Source of the DNA: Lithospermum erythrorhizon
Taxonomy: Eukaryota; Streptophyta; Magnoliopsida; Boraginales; Boraginaceae
Assembly: GCA_019722365.1 (NCBI GenBank)
Contig: JADFUC010000085.1
Coordinates: 1,240,001 to 1,304,000, forward strand
Direction of reading: 5' to 3'
DNA: 64,000 nt
Shown: piece by piece, positions 10,965-23,940 of the stretch
Layout of the letters: each line of letters begins with the position of its first letter
Position numbering within the stretch: the first letter of the stretch is position 1
Position numbers and translations under genes: made by a program
The notes under the pieces: model-generated
Told to the model about the DNA's origin: nothing
The model's database searches: none
Seen by the model: the letters and a program-made list of their open reading frames with translations, nothing else

Positions 10965-11440
10965 TTTTAAAGGTTCTGTTTTTTTTTTTTTCTTTTCACA
11001 CTATTAATTACTAAATTATTCTTCTCTTTAAAAATTTAAAAGTTAGGCAAACATATTATCCTTTTTAATTAATAATTCCACCTCTTAATTGATAACTCAT
11101 AAATTCTAATATGAATTAACTACTATTAAACAATAATATATTTTATGTAGATCTATTGTTATTATTATTAGGGGTTAGTTAAATAATCTAACATATATAA
11201 AAGTGCGAATAATGGTTATGTTTCTTTCCGTTTCTTCCATTTTACACTATTAATTACTAAATTACCCTTCTCTCTAAAAATCTAAAAGTTAGACAAAAAT
11301 ATTATCTTTTTAATTAATAATTCCACCTCTTAATTGATAACTCATGAGTTCTAATAGGAATTAACTACTATTAAATAATAATATATTTTATGTAGACCTA
11401 TTGTTATTATTATTATAATAGGTGTTAGTTAAATAATCAT
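10965..11440. repeat. Tandem duplication with 246-bp period at the Helitron-like 5' end
   Basis: CACTATTAATTACTAAATTA occurs at 10999 and 11245, and about 200 bp that follow are collinear in both copies (CCACCTCTTAATTGATAACTC, ATATATTTTATGTAGA, GTTATTATTATTA, GTTAGTTAAATAATC). A third, shorter echo of the end of the unit follows near 11510. The second copy starts exactly at the proposed Helitron 5' terminus, so copy 1 may be a truncated older copy of the same element. Confidence 0.75.
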
Positions 11441-12843
11441 ATACTTTGTGTAGAATTATTATTATTATTTAATATATAGAAATATTGTTATTATTATTAT
11501 TATAATATGTATTAGTTAAATAATCAGATACATGGTGTAGAATTATTATTATTATTATCTAATTTCCTATAGATATGAATTTTATATATTGAGATCCACA
11601 AAAATTTAATTTATACTTTTTAAATCATACCAATTTAACCGACATAAAAGCAAATAATTTGATGATACTATATTGATGATCAATTCGTCAATATATTTAG
11701 TAAGGCGATATAGTATTAAAGTAATATTTGTATCTCTACATGTACATACTCCATTCGTTATAGTTGATATATATCTTTCTTCGATCGATTATAAATGTCA
11801 CATTAAGTGAATATGATTACAAATATCACATTACCGTGAATGTTGACACAATTCTAGGTTAATGATTAATATGTAGCATATCTTTATATGCTTTCAGTAG
11901 AATTATTATTATTATTAATTATTATCTCTTTGAATCATAATAGATTTTAACTATTAATAATTTTAGTTTCCATTAACAAATAATGATAAAGTCATATACC
12001 CATATTAGTATTCCCAATAAATTATTTTCACCGGCTCCATATACAAATTGAAACTGCTTGAATATCACAAGCCATAACCATGCCATAACAAATTTTATTT
12101 ATTATCTTCTAATTTTATGTTGTAACAAAATCATAAAGTAAAACATACAAGTGGAATACCAAATCGTTTCCTTAATATTATCATTATAGATAACGTATTC
12201 CCATTAATTGATGAAGTAATCGAGAGTTGTAGAACATGTTAATATGATTATTGTGTCATGTAAAATTTTTTTTTTCTTTTCTTAGTTGGAGGAAAAAAGA
12301 TGAGATGTTGAAATTGAAGATCTTTCATCTTTTGAAACTAATTAGCTATTCGTCAAGTATAATTGTATTTGATTGATTATTATTCGAATAATGTAATTTT
12401 GGATGTTAATATTATATTTCTAATATTTTACTAAAAATATTATTACACACCTGATTGACATATATTATTTAAGTTTATAAAAACTTATTTTTTGTTGAAT
12501 ATGTATTAATAATAATATATTAATAATTTAAGTAATATTACTAATAAAATTATACTTGAAATAAAATAAATATCCACAAAAAGTAGCCGGTGGGTATTTA
12601 TAAAATTGATACAAATGATATTTTAAAAAAATATTTAATCATCGTATTTTATCGCAATTTTTCATAATATTTAAAAAAGGTTATTAAGTGATCAATATAT
12701 TCCGTCAAAAATAAAAATATTAATTAAAAAATTCGAAGGGTGTATGTTTTACAATTTAAATTATTTCGAATTAAACATAAAAGAATATATCGAATATTTG
12801 AAAAATCGGTGCGTAATAGGTGCATTGCACGTCTCGCTATTAG
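11187..12843 (+). mobile_element. Helitron-like non-autonomous element (tentative)
   Basis: The left end TCTAACATATATAAAAGTGC is preceded by A. The right end has CGGTGCGTAATAGGTGCATTGCACGTC-like sequence with a GTGC-ATT-GCAC hairpin about 11 bp before CTATTAG, followed by T. Insertion between A and T, a 5' TC and a 3' hairpin near a CTRR-type terminus are the Helitron signature. The terminus here reads TTAG rather than CTRR and the hairpin stem is short, so this is a decayed copy or a chance resemblance. No Rep/helicase coding was seen. The interior is AT-rich with ATT-repeat tracts. Confidence 0.45.
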
Positions 12844-14578
12844 TACAAAATCAAAAATATCAATTAATGACGCTTTTCCGATCATTAATCAAACAATATC
12901 TCATCACCTACCACTAGGGTATCATAAAGGTATCTATTACTCCATCTAACATGCATATGAATACCAACAACAATAATTATATCTAATGTATTTAAAAATG
13001 CTTCCGCTTAACCTAAGTGGGATAAGAGGGTCAAATAGTTAGTATAAAATTTTATCCATATAATAACATAAAAAAATATTTTGAATTAATCCAAAAAGAA
13101 ACACAAATAGTATCTAATACTCCGTACTTCACAACAAATAAAAAATGTATGTAATGTTATGCACCATGTTAATTTGATCCATTACAACAAGAATTAGAAA
13201 AATAAAACATTTAACTCCATAAAATATGTAAACAATCCACGTGAATACCAAAAGTCGAAAAAACTCTATCTTAGCATGGGACTATTTTCAGTTTTGACAT
13301 CTTTTGTTGTGGCAATATTCAAATAAGGGATACAAAGTTATGGGTAATTAGAGGTATTAAAGAATTGAACTGAAACCGAGCTAAACCTTGACGAGCAGAC
13401 CCTTTGGTGAGCCAAGCCCATCTATGGATATGCATGGAGTTACACACTTACACTGGTTGATTAATTATCATCCGAGATGTATTAATAAAGTTATTAGCTT
13501 TATTCATTTATATGTAATTAGTTTTAATATATATCACTATAAATGCTTAACATGGTATTATGAGACAATCCTTGTTAAGATTTTGTATATGTGGTCCAAG
13601 TAAATCGAGTTACATGTGCAGAAAATTATTGAGAAAAAACTAGCTCTGATTTATATTGGTTAATGAATTGAATCCCTTCTAAATGAATATATTAACAAGA
13701 TCTTGATCTGAATCATTTATAATCAATTGATTTTTATATGAAGTATGAACCCTATTATTATTCTTATTTTAATGATTGATATGGCATATGTAATTATTTC
13801 TATTTTATAACAAGCAAGCTTCCTTTTCCATTGCATCATAGGTACAACGAAGTCGTCTTCCACTGCTCATCTCTTCACACGTAGATTGATGAGAACCTTA
13901 GAGAGTGCTTCTATGTCTTTCTTGTACTTCGATTCTCTTTTCTACTTACAAGTACAATGGCACATATAAGTTTTTAGTATTAGATAACTTATGCTTCAGG
14001 AAGCAAACATAGAAAGAAGCAGCATCATCATTCATGGACTGAACATGCATAGTTATCTCTTTTCTTTACCAGGTATAGTAAAGCCACTTTAAGCCTATTT
14101 GATGGGATATAGAAAGTAAAACACTCATTTCATCCCATTTTAATCGAGATATTTTTCTAAACAAATAATCAACAACACAACAATAGAACTTTGAATTTTA
14201 ATTGAGGATTCATATGGTTTGATAGAAAAAATATCATTTTTTTCTTTTCACTCATATAAGATCACAATTCAACAAGTAAAGTTTTGTAATTAAAATCTAA
14301 TTTGAATAAATAATTTAGAGTCAAAATTGATTTTTTTTAAAACAATGAACTAATTGTTGATTTGGTCCCATAAAGTGATCAAGTTGGTTGGGTCTCCGTA
14401 CTTTTTTGAATTGAAACGATGATTAATATCCATTCATAAACTGTAGAATTACTATAGATACAATTGAATAAGGGGATACTTTTATATTAATTGAACATAA
14501 GTACTTCCCCAACAAGATAACTAATCAGGTGAAAATATGATAGAATCACATATCGATATCTACCAAAAAAAAGTTATA
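12844..14578. other. AT-rich intergenic region
   Basis: No gene, RNA or well-bounded repeat was recognised. Short open frames (for example 13388-13603) have no domain similarity that I can see. Confidence 0.4.
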
Positions 14579-14820
14579 CTCCCTCCATCCCACAAAGATT
14601 GTCCACTTTTGACTTTTTGTTATACCTCTTGAACTTTGACCGTAGATATTTTTGTTTGTATTGTATAATACTTGATGAAAACTATATCAATGAAAATACA
14701 TTTCAAACTCTTTGATATTTTTTTATAAAATATTATACAACACAAATAAATATATTTAAAGTCAAAGTTTGAAAGTTACAACTATAAAAAAAGTGGACAA
14801 CCTTTGTGGGACGGAGGGAG
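14579..14820. mobile_element. Stowaway-like MITE, 242 bp, intact ends
   Basis: Terminal inverted repeats are CTCCCTCCATCCCACAAAG and CTTTGTGGGACGGAGGGAG with TA on both sides (14577-14578 and 14821-14822). Internal words such as GATGAAAACTATATC, CATTTCAAACTC and TTTAAAGTCAAAGTTTGAAA mark the same family as a decayed copy near 54130-54368. It is non-coding and the sharp ends suggest a fairly recent insertion. Confidence 0.92.
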
Positions 14821-16500
14821 TAGTATATATTAAACACAAAATATCCCTACTAAACAATACAACGCGCCTATCTCCAAGCCTCAAATGTACTTGATGATAT
14901 ATATACATCTTCATCATGGAGTATATATCCACGCTGAAGAATAAATTGTATCCGTAAAATAACCATCAATTGGAGAAAGATACCGAAGAATGAATATTAA
15001 TCCAAAAGGAATAAAGAAAATTATACTAAATTGTGTAAAAAATATTAGATTAACAAAATGTAACATTTTATATTATTAAAAATAAAATGAAAACATTGAA
15101 AGGGAAAGAAAAATCACAAAAAATGACGGTTATTCATCCCAAAAGGGGTGGTTTCTTGTTGAAGAAGTGTTTTTGGGTGGTTGTTTAGAGAGAAAAGATG
15201 TGACGGAAAGGGAGAGATATGATGCTTTTAAATTGGGAAGGAATATTTGTTTAGGTACTCCATAGTTGAAATGTTCGAATTTAGTCCCTGAAAGTGGCTA
15301 TATATGTGGGTCGATTTAGTTCCCAATTTGATCTTGCAAAATTATGAAATTAACTTCTATATAAAATTAGAAATCAAATGTCACACATAACAACTTTCTA
15401 GAAATAAACCTCAACCTTCAAACTTAAAACCAAATTGTTAATTAGTAACTCCTAAAACAATTTATGAAATCTCACTGTTAAATCGAGATGTAGATGATAC
15501 ATACATTATACTATGTTCTTACATATATTAGGTAATGTTTGTCGTCTTCTCAAGGAAGGGCGCATGCTATATGCTATCCTAATGGATGGGAAGAAAAAAT
15601 GAACCTTTGTGACATATGAGTGTGTTAGACAACATAATGCCTAAAAGAAATAGAAAAAAAGTTCACTATTAATTGAAAAGATAACACATGAAGCTATGTA
15701 AGGTAATATAAGTCGTTCTTTCTTTTTATTGAAAGCGACCTTCTTGAGGGAGTTTCTAATTTTCTATGGCAGTCAAAGGGTCAAGAGAGCGCTTAATTTG
15801 GCTTTATAGCTATACCAAGCAGGCCTCACTACATCTTGAATTATGAAGTCATGCAAGTCCTTGTCTATGTTGGACATGCCCATGTGGACCTTCAGTTTGT
15901 AGGAATTAGCTAGGTGATATGAATTCTGACACCAAACTTACATTTCTAGGCTTAGTTTGGTGTATCTATATATGTTATATGTAAGCTCAAAGTATGAATT
16001 AAATAATGCCCAAAAATTGTGTCTTAAATTTTCATTTGGTCCATGATAAATCGATATTATTATGATGTCTTTTATACAAACTACAATGAAAGATTAAGTA
16101 CGCGTAATTAGATTAAGTTTAGAACAAATTTGATGTCTATGCAAACAGATGAGGAATTGATCGAACAAATAGATCCAATATATATTGAGCAATTTTGGAA
16201 TCAAGCGTAACTCATTAGTTAATATTTACAATTAATTGTTACTTTGATCCAAGAAAGTATGACCGAGTTTCAATTGGGTCTCAATTAACGACAATATTTT
16301 AAATTTAATCTATGATAGTGTACGTACACGATATTGCAATTTGGTCCCGAATAAACAAAACTGTTAACTACTCACATGTCACATTTAGACAAAAATAATT
16401 AATAACTCCATTAATTTGGAACCAAATTGCAACAATGTGTACACTATGAAAGACTAATCTGCAACACCAACAATAAATGTGACAAATCACAACTTGATAA
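14821..16500. other. AT-rich intergenic region with short repeat fragments
   Basis: A ~50-bp segment near 15262-15310 (TTTAGTCCCTGAAAGTGxCTATAT core) recurs in inverted orientation near 20340-20395 on the other side of the TCP gene, so both are pieces of one dispersed family. No gene was seen. Confidence 0.4.
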
Positions 16501-17040
16501 CAATTATTGAGACATGTTGAGATTGTGTAGCCAATTTTTGGATTTGTACTGAAGATCGGGACTTGCCAACTCACGACCCAAGTTCCGAACTTCGCGACGA
16601 GGGGTTCGGGACTTGGTCGGGAGATGCACCAAGTCCCGACGTGCGAATCTGTGCAATTCTGAGGCGATTTTTGGGCTATTTTAGGTCCAAGAATGTTTTA
16701 GTTAGTTTAGGTCTTTTGTCTATAAATAGAGAGGTGTTCTCTATGAGATGATTATCAAACAAATACATATAATAGAGAAATAATCATCATAGGAAGAATA
16801 TTATGACTTTAATATTCTTGAAGAACTTAGAGAGTTTATCTTTGTTCTTGGTAGGCTTTGTAGTTGAGATTTTCGGTATATAAGAAAATACTCAACTGAT
16901 AGACTAACTAGTGGTAGGGCTTGTAACAATATTCCTGATTAATTAGTGGATCTGCAACAGCAACATGACTAGTCTTTCACATTGACAGGTGAACCCGTAT
17001 AATTCTTGTATGTATTTATTTTTACACTTTAATTCTTTTT
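16500..17040 (+). repeat. LTR-like segment with a TATA box
   Basis: A GC-richer block (16555-16660, with repeated GGGACTTG and AAGTCCCGA words) precedes TATAAATAGAGAGGTGTTCT at 16721. An AT-rich leader then runs to about 17040. This order resembles U3-R-U5 of a plant LTR retroelement, but no paired LTR, tract or target duplication was located. Confidence 0.4.
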
Positions 17041-17579
17041 GTTGTCATTAATTTCAAAAGTAATTTAGGATCTAAATCATAACCAGACAAATAGTCAATC
17101 ACTCTTAATATTTACGAGAATGCATGCTCATTTGAGACTTTAACTTCTCTATTTTCTTTTAGAATTCCTTAGCTTTCATGTCATACATGTTATTTATTTG
17201 TATATCATGTAATGTATAATCATATTATTCAAACGAAGTGTATGAATAACTAAGAGGAAACTAAAGGAGATATTCTAGGCAACATGCATAATTTTGGTCC
17301 TACTCAATTTGATTATTACCAGAAATAAGATGTTTTCATGCCATTTTGCAACATAACATATTAACATATGTGCTAAAAATAGAAAGAGGAAGCTTTAAAT
17401 AGTGCAACTATATAATCGATCACCCTCCTACGGAAATTTGATTTTCATAATCTTTCTTCTTTATTAGTCCGTATTATTGTTACATAAATATATGTATTTG
17501 TAGATGTCGACATCCTACATATAAGGAAATAATGTTCGTTTTGTTTTCCAATCCACACATATCTCTACCTTTTTCTTAA
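17041..17579. other. AT-rich spacer
   Basis: Nothing identifiable beyond AT-rich sequence. Confidence 0.35.
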
Positions 17580-17598
17580 GATCAATAATAATTCCAAA

Positions 17599-17743
17599 AG
17601 TTTAAAATCCTCAAACTAAGGATCCTATGCTATCCATGTCCTTGAACTACACGTAAGAGGTAAATCGCGGGATGTGCCTCAATTGGTCAGGGAAGTTGAG
17701 CTTCCTTTTAAATTCTTTACCAGTTGAGCTATGCCCGGGGCAG
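17599..17743 (-). mobile_element. tRNA-derived SINE, 145 bp, with 19-bp perfect target duplication
   Basis: GATCAATAATAATTCCAAA occurs at 17580-17598 and again at 17744-17762, a perfect 19-bp duplication framing the element. On the minus strand the element starts CTGCCCCGGGCATAGCTCAACTGG, which contains a pol III A-box-like TAGCTCAACTGG (17720-17731). Its 3' half matches the second SINE at 21418-21596. The B box is not recognisable in this copy, so it was probably silent when it inserted or has rearranged. It lies about 1 kb upstream of the TCP gene. Confidence 0.85.
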
Positions 17744-17762
17744 GATCAATAATAATTCCAAA

Positions 17763-18734
17763 TTTATCCATGACGGCTTGAACCCGTGAACTTCAACTTT
17801 CCATGATAATGAAGTGTATTGATCATTAAATGATTCGAACTCGTCACCTTTAACAAATGAAGTGTATTACCATTAGGACACAATAATTCACTGATTTCAA
17901 GCTTCTCTTATTGCTTGCATATATTATTACCAAACAAATCCGTATAATGAAGCAGAAAAGATCAATGAGAACAACCCTAATCCACGAGTGGTTACTAGTT
18001 GAGTATGGTCTGTATATATGGAACGACCCATATGTCCCATATACATATATGCTATATGTATTAGTTTTTTGGTTAATTTATTATGTCTGGGAAAACTTTG
18101 GGTATTATTGAGTTGAGTGTCCCTTTCATCACCTGCAATCACGTGAAGCGGCACAAAGAGAATTGCTTCACACCACTCACTTCCCTAATCCATATCCCAG
18201 CTTTTGTTAGTTGTTTAATTGCTTTTATAGTACACACTCTTTTTGAAACTCCCTCTTAACATATATAGTGGCATAGTGCATATGATAATTGCTATTGCAT
18301 TGCCTAAAAAAAGTATGGATGTTGACACCTTCATGGTGGCTCCTTCTACATACATAAATTGAACCCTTTGTGTTCTCTTGTTACTTGCCTTTACCTTGTG
18401 GATGAGCTCCATCACACTCAGCTCATCTCTTTCAACTTCTTTATCTCTAGACCTACCTTAATTATTTTTTCTTGATTTGCATAGATATACATGGTATTGT
18501 TCTACTATTTTTGTGTGTGGCTGGGTGAACGTAACGTCTCCTTACTACTACTAGGCCTTATGTTGTCCTCATTTGAGTTCTATTTGGTTCATTATCATAT
18601 AATCACTTGAAAAAATAATTATCATAGATCTTTAGGATCCAAATTATCTAGCTACATGTAGTGAATTGTCATTCATTATACATAGGTAGAACTTTGGCAG
18701 AGAATAAGTAACTAAGTCATATTGCGTATTGTAT
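17763..18734. other. Upstream region of the TCP gene
   Basis: Presumed promoter and 5' leader of the TCP gene. A G-box CACGTG stands at 18140-18145, about 590 bp before the start codon. GATTCGAACTCGTCACC at 17832 looks like another decayed SINE B-box segment. I cannot identify a TATA box with confidence. Confidence 0.35.
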
Positions 18735-19625
18735 ATGATGCATCCTTCTAGTAACATCAATACTAGTAATAATTTGTACGACCCTTCAAGAGTACTAGAG
18801 GATAATTGTTACTATTATTATTCTTCACCCTCTTTTTTCCCTAGTTCTCCTTCATTGTACCACGGGTTTTTACATGAAGATGGTGATAATAATAAGGTTC
18901 AAAACGATTTTTTTCAAGATTTTCTTGAAAATCATCATGAAATGATTCAACAAAAACAACAACAAAATTCTCTTGAAAATAGTAACAATAATGGTGATAA
19001 TACTAAGAACAAAAGGGTTGGTGTTGAAAAGATTACTAATAGTCCAAGAAAGAAAATTTCCAAGAAAGATAGGCACACTAAAATTGAGACTGCTCAAGGG
19101 CCAAGGGATAGAAGGATGAGGCTTTCCTTAAATATAGCAAGAAAATTCTTTGATCTTCAAGATATGTTGGGGTTTGATAAAGCAAGCAAGACAGTTGAAT
19201 GGCTTCTCACAAACTCCCTTTCAGCAATTTCTGAGCTATCAAGAAACTTCCAGCAGGTTGGTGCAAATAGCTCAATATCTTCTACTTCTGAAATAGTTGT
19301 GGATGAATTATCATCTTCTAATGTAAACTTGGAGAAGGGAATAATGTCTAATAATAACAAGAATTCTGAGGCAAAGAAGGGTAACAAGAAAGTTGTTCGT
19401 ATGATTCGTCCTCTTGCGAAAGAATCAAGGGAGAAAGCAAGAGAAAGGGCAAGGGAAAGAACAATGATAAAGAGGACTACTTTGCAGAAAAGAAGAGAGC
19501 TTGCAGGAGCCACAAAAGTTGCTGGTAATAATGGGAATTCTTTGGTTGATGCAGGTTGTTGGATGCCATCTACTAATTTTCTTAATCACCAGCAAAATGG
19601 TGGAATTAATCATGGGGTATGTTGA
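18735..19625 (+). CDS. CYC/TB1-class TCP transcription factor, 296 aa
   Basis: The frame opens upstream with TTG; the first ATG is 18735. The TCP basic helix-loop-helix domain covers about residues 110-168: [20 protein letters not shown] is the basic part, followed by [29 protein letters not shown]. An R domain ([18 protein letters not shown]) follows at about 228-246, which places it in the class II CYC/TB1 group. This group represses or patterns growth of axillary buds and floral organs through DNA binding in the nucleus. The ECE motif usual between the two domains is not recognisable; only S/N-rich sequence with VDELSSS stands there. The N-terminus is S/N/Y-rich and carries a Q/N tract. 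The frame ends GVC-stop, but GTATGT lies just before the stop (GGG/GTATGT), so a 3' intron and a different C-terminus are possible. CYC1, CYC2 or CYC3/BRC1 subclade cannot be decided by eye. Confidence 0.93.
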   Translation: MMHPSSNINTSNNLYDPSRVLEDNCYYYYSSPSFFPSSPSLYHGFLHEDGDNNKVQNDFFQDFLENHHEMIQQKQQQNSLENSNNNGDNTKNKRVGVEKITNSPRKKISKKDRHTKIETAQGPRDRRMRLSLNIARKFFDLQDMLGFDKASKTVEWLLTNSLSAISELSRNFQQVGANSSISSTSEIVVDELSSSNVNLEKGIMSNNNKNSEAKKGNKKVVRMIRPLAKESREKARERARERTMIKRTTLQKRRELAGATKVAGNNGNSLVDAGCWMPSTNFLNHQQNGGINHGVC

Positions 19626-21405
19626 AATATCTTACTCTCAAGCTATACTTTTAATCTCTTTGTTTGCAAAATTCTCATAAAAATAGGCTCAATAGTTTGC
19701 AAGGAAATTGGTGCACTTTTATATACTCCTTTGTTTAAGGTTGAATAACAATGAGCCTCAATTTAACTTTAGTTGCAAACAATTAAGATTTGTTTCAAAT
19801 TTGTTATTAGGTCATGATTACAACTAGTTCTTGATATTTAACACATGTAACTTCAATCCTTCAACCTAAGTATTAATATTAGCCTGTCAACTTGTCAAGA
19901 ATTATTTCATTCATATCTAGGGTTATTTATTAAGCTAAGTATTGTAAATTCGTTATTATTCATCACATATATATATAGTCATGGTCAAAGGAGTAAAATT
20001 CAAACTTCTCCTAGTAATATCGGACAAAATGAGTTTATGTTCCAAACTAAAACACGACCAATGCTAAATATATTTTGGGTCAAGAGTAGTTTCCTTATAT
20101 TTGATTTCTATATATGCTAAAATATGAACTTGATATGTTTTATAATAATAAAACCAGTCCAATTGTATGTTTGTTAAAATTAGAAGAGTCTATTGTCTCA
20201 TTCATTTGAAAGTGATGGTATTATCTTATCTATGATATATAACTTGAACAATTGAAAATATGAAAATGAAGTATACTAAAGATAGCTTTTTGTAACTTCA
20301 ATACTAATACATAAAATATGTTTGAGACTAAATAGCATTCATATAGTCACTTTCAGGGACTAAATTTTAATATTTGAACTATCGAACATCAAAATACAAC
20401 TTAATACCGACCACTTTCTAGAATCAAATCAACAATTAGCTCTTTCTACTAATATAAACTTGTTACTGATCAGTGGTACTTTTTACAGCTTACAATTCCT
20501 GAGCTCGAGCATTTATCTGGTAATTTTGGTGAGGCGTGCATTTGGTAACAAAGGAGTCGAAAATTTGGTAACAAAGGAGTCGAAATTAAAGGATGGTATT
20601 TCAATTAGCATAAAAATAATAAGATTGTTCACTTCAATCATTTAATGGTTCACCTGTTGTCAATACATATTTCAGTCTAATGTGAATTGAAGATTGCTAT
20701 GTATGATAATTTTCCGTTATTCTTTGGAATTTTTAAATAAATATTTGTCATTATATGCAATTGTCATTATATTGTATCTTTGGATATTTGATGAATTCCT
20801 AATAAGATCATCTACTTGTATTAATTTTTATCACCAATGAAATACCCTATTATTAGCAGCATTCAAATTATGTAATTCTGTTTTTTGGTAAGCTCATGGC
20901 ATGGATTATTAGATTGATTTGATTTTATATTTTAATGGATCAACGGAAAAAGGTATTTTGATGTAAAGATATATACTATTCTCTACTATTTCAAATATTT
21001 TTTATTTTATCTAGGTGTTGTACTAGTGTGTAAACTAAAAACTTAATGAACTTTTTATATTCCCATATATAGATAGGCTATTTTAATTTTATTCTAATTA
21101 AGGAATTCTCTCTTCCCTAACCAATCTTGATAATATATACATGTCATTTTTAAGGAATGTAGTGAAAATGATATCCACAAAAACTATTAATGCTTGGGTA
21201 GTTAATACATCAAGACTACTATTTTTATTTTATTCTAATTAATGAATTCTCTATTTCCTTCATTTTTCCTTTTTGTCCTTGTTTCATGATAAAGACATAA
21301 TGTTAGCCCGCGCCTTCGAGCATGACAAATTTGACTTTGTGATGTCTAAAATTGTAAATTTAAGATTCATATATATTCTTGAAATATTGCATTAATTAAA
21401 TAGAG
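19626..21405. other. Downstream region of the TCP gene
   Basis: It contains the TCP 3' UTR and AT-rich spacer. A short tandem duplication, GGTAACAAAGGAGTCGAAA twice, spans about 20543-20588. An inverted fragment of a dispersed repeat lies at about 20340-20395. No other gene is evident. Confidence 0.4.
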
Positions 21406-21417
21406 TAGTCTTTTGCA

Positions 21418-21596
21418 AAAAGTTTAAAATCCTCAAATTAAGGGTTTTATGTTATTCATGCCTTTGAGCTACACGTAAAAGGCAAATCGCATTCTGTTAC
21501 TTGCGTGACTCGAACCCATACCGCATGAAGAGAATAGGATACTGGTACTTAACACTCAAGCTCTTTACCAGTTGAGCCGTATTCGGGGACATAAAA
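21418..21596 (-). mobile_element. tRNA-derived SINE, second copy of the family
   Basis: On the minus strand it carries an A box (CGGCTCAACTGG, 21568-21579) and a good pol III B box (GGGTTCGAGTC, 21507-21517). The 3' half matches the copy at 17599-17743 (ACGTGTAGxTCAA and TTTGAGGATTTTAAACT words). Flanks TAGTCTTTTGCA (21406-21417) and TAGTGTTTGCA (21597-21607) look like a decayed target duplication, so this is the older of the two insertions. Confidence 0.8.
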
Positions 21597-21607
21597 TAGT
21601 GTTTGCA

Positions 21608-23940
21608 GTTTCGAAGAATGGAGGCGTAGAAGAAAAATTGGATCATGAAGTTTGATGATAATGGATCCATCATGAAAATGTAGTTATACTTTCTATTAGT
21701 ATTCCAATGAATTGGCTAAACAAGAAGTCTTTCTATCAAGACATGGACAAACTATTATTTAGCTACTAAATCTTCTAATTTATGAGGATAATATTAATTT
21801 TTTTTCATGATCATTTGGACAAACTATTATTTAGCTACTAAATCTTTCTATCCGAAACGTCAAAACGGGAATTATAAATATATAATATTTGTCACTTTAA
21901 GACTTGATTGTTATAGTGCCATTAACATGGTCTCAAAAATGAATAATAAGGATCGTAAACTAATTAGAATTATATTACTAATAACCTCAAATTGATTTAT
22001 AATTTTGAGATTCATAATTTAGATGTTCTTCATCAATAAAAAGGAAAGAAATATGTTCTTCATATTACAAAATTTAATAAGAACACAATTTAATACAGTA
22101 ACGAATATTCTACTTGGGGGAAAATAAGATAAATCAATTCAAGTAATTTTTTTTTTACGCATCTTTTATAATATTTTATAAGATTTTCTCGCGAATTAAT
22201 CCAAATAATTGGTACGATATGAAAATTTGGTGCTTAAAATTTACGCGATGCAACCAGTTTTGTAAGCCACAAGCTTCAATTCAACACTAAGATTTCGCTG
22301 GAATCAGCTAATTAAGTGATGCAGTTTAAGTAATTAGCGGATGCAATTTAAGTAGTTCAATGACTTCATACTGATGTTCGATGACTTGATAGTTTTTATT
22401 TTTTTTTCAAAATTTGATATGATTTAATTTGGCCCCATCTATAATTCTATATATCTACCTATTTAACAAGATTGGTCAATTAGGGTTGTTGACCTAGCGT
22501 TATTTCCTCTACATATTATTCTCTCTCCAATTCAAAACATAAGCATTTTTTCGTTGCTTTTTCTGTTTCCAACTTTAATCATTAATAATTAATTAATTAC
22601 ATAATAAAAATAGTAAAAATTTACTTTTATGAAAATATTTAAAGACAAATTTATTGATATTAATTTTATTTTTTAAAAAATAAAAAATAATTAATTCGTC
22701 AAAATTATAAATCATTATATAATTTGAATTTGGAGGTGTGATTTCACACCACCTCCAATATCTTCCCTCAATTTTCACCATCACTATACTCCTACATAAA
22801 AATCAAGAATGAGAGAGAGAGAGAGCGCGCTACAACTACAGTTGAGGTCAAATTGGTGGATAGCCATCCCTGGATTCTTTCCGTTTGTTCCCCATCTAGC
22901 CATATGATTTGAGTACTTTTCTTTGAATTGGTCCTTTTTTCTTTTTTCTTTTGCTGGGATTTAATTTTCTACTCTTAAAGTTGTGAAATGAGATATATAG
23001 CATATTAGTTAGATTCAAAATGATGAATCTTGATTCTTCTTTTAGGTAAATAAAAAGAGAAACTTTTACCTGAAGTTATTTGGTGGATAATGGAGATCAA
23101 ATTGAAAAAACCTACTGGATCTATCGGATCGGAGTATATACAGAGATGCAAGCCTTCAGCTAGCTTATTAACGCTACTTTTTTTTTTCTTTATCCTGTAT
23201 TTTCGTTTTAATTACCCTGCCGACAAGGATGCACTTAAAGGAAGGTGAAAACTTAAAATTAATCTAGATGAAGATAATCTATATTAATTTAGTGAATTTT
23301 TTAAAATATTATTTGAATAATATTTTATTCAGAAGCGAATCTGGGCTGACATTTGGGCGAAATATAATGAAAAACATTATTAACCTACATTATATTCCTA
23401 TTTTAGAGTTAACGAAATCTAGACAATCCTCGCATTTAACTATGCGAATCATTTAACCTGGGATTAACGTAGGCATAAAAAGTGGAACATCAAAATAGAA
23501 CCTCAAACGGCATTTAATTCTAAAAATTTCACCTAAATTCACCTGTGCTCAACCTAATTCAATGGATATGTGGCTTGTATCACATTTGATCAATGCCAAT
23601 TATTCTTTAGGGAGTGACAAAGTGAAAAAGCAAAAATACTTGTTAGTGAGTGCTTATAGCGGTAAACCTAATTTTCAATTTTAGAACATTTTTCTTTCTT
23701 TTAATTGTTTTTTGGTTGCTTTAGTATGATCCATGAATTCTTGTCCATTGATCTGCTAATATGATCTCGATATACTTGAAACTAATAATGTATAGGCTAT
23801 ATAGCACAGCTAGCCATTTGATATTCATTGTATCTACGTATAAATTATATTTATATATATATACTTACAAATATATGGAGTATTCTCATGTAATGTGGTT
23901 AAGTGGATTTCGTGCTTAAACTGCTTAAATTAAGTAATTA
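21608..23940. other. AT-rich intergenic region
   Basis: No gene was recognised. A short direct repeat of about 31 bp, starting GGACAAACTATTATTTAGCT, occurs near 21744 and 21814. An imperfect hairpin TTGGAGGTGTG...CACACCACCTCCAA lies at about 22729-22757. A (GA)n tract lies at 22811-22824. Confidence 0.4.

Noticed and set aside
17599..17743. Possible tRNA gene
   Set aside because: The A-box-like sequence belongs to a SINE with a target duplication; there is no cloverleaf or B box.
18870..19613. Minus-strand frames opposite the TCP gene
   Set aside because: Shadows of the real TCP reading frame, with hydrophobic low-complexity products.
21418..21596. Possible tRNA gene on the minus strand
   Set aside because: Both pol III boxes are present, but the acceptor and anticodon stems do not form and the 3' end matches the SINE family.
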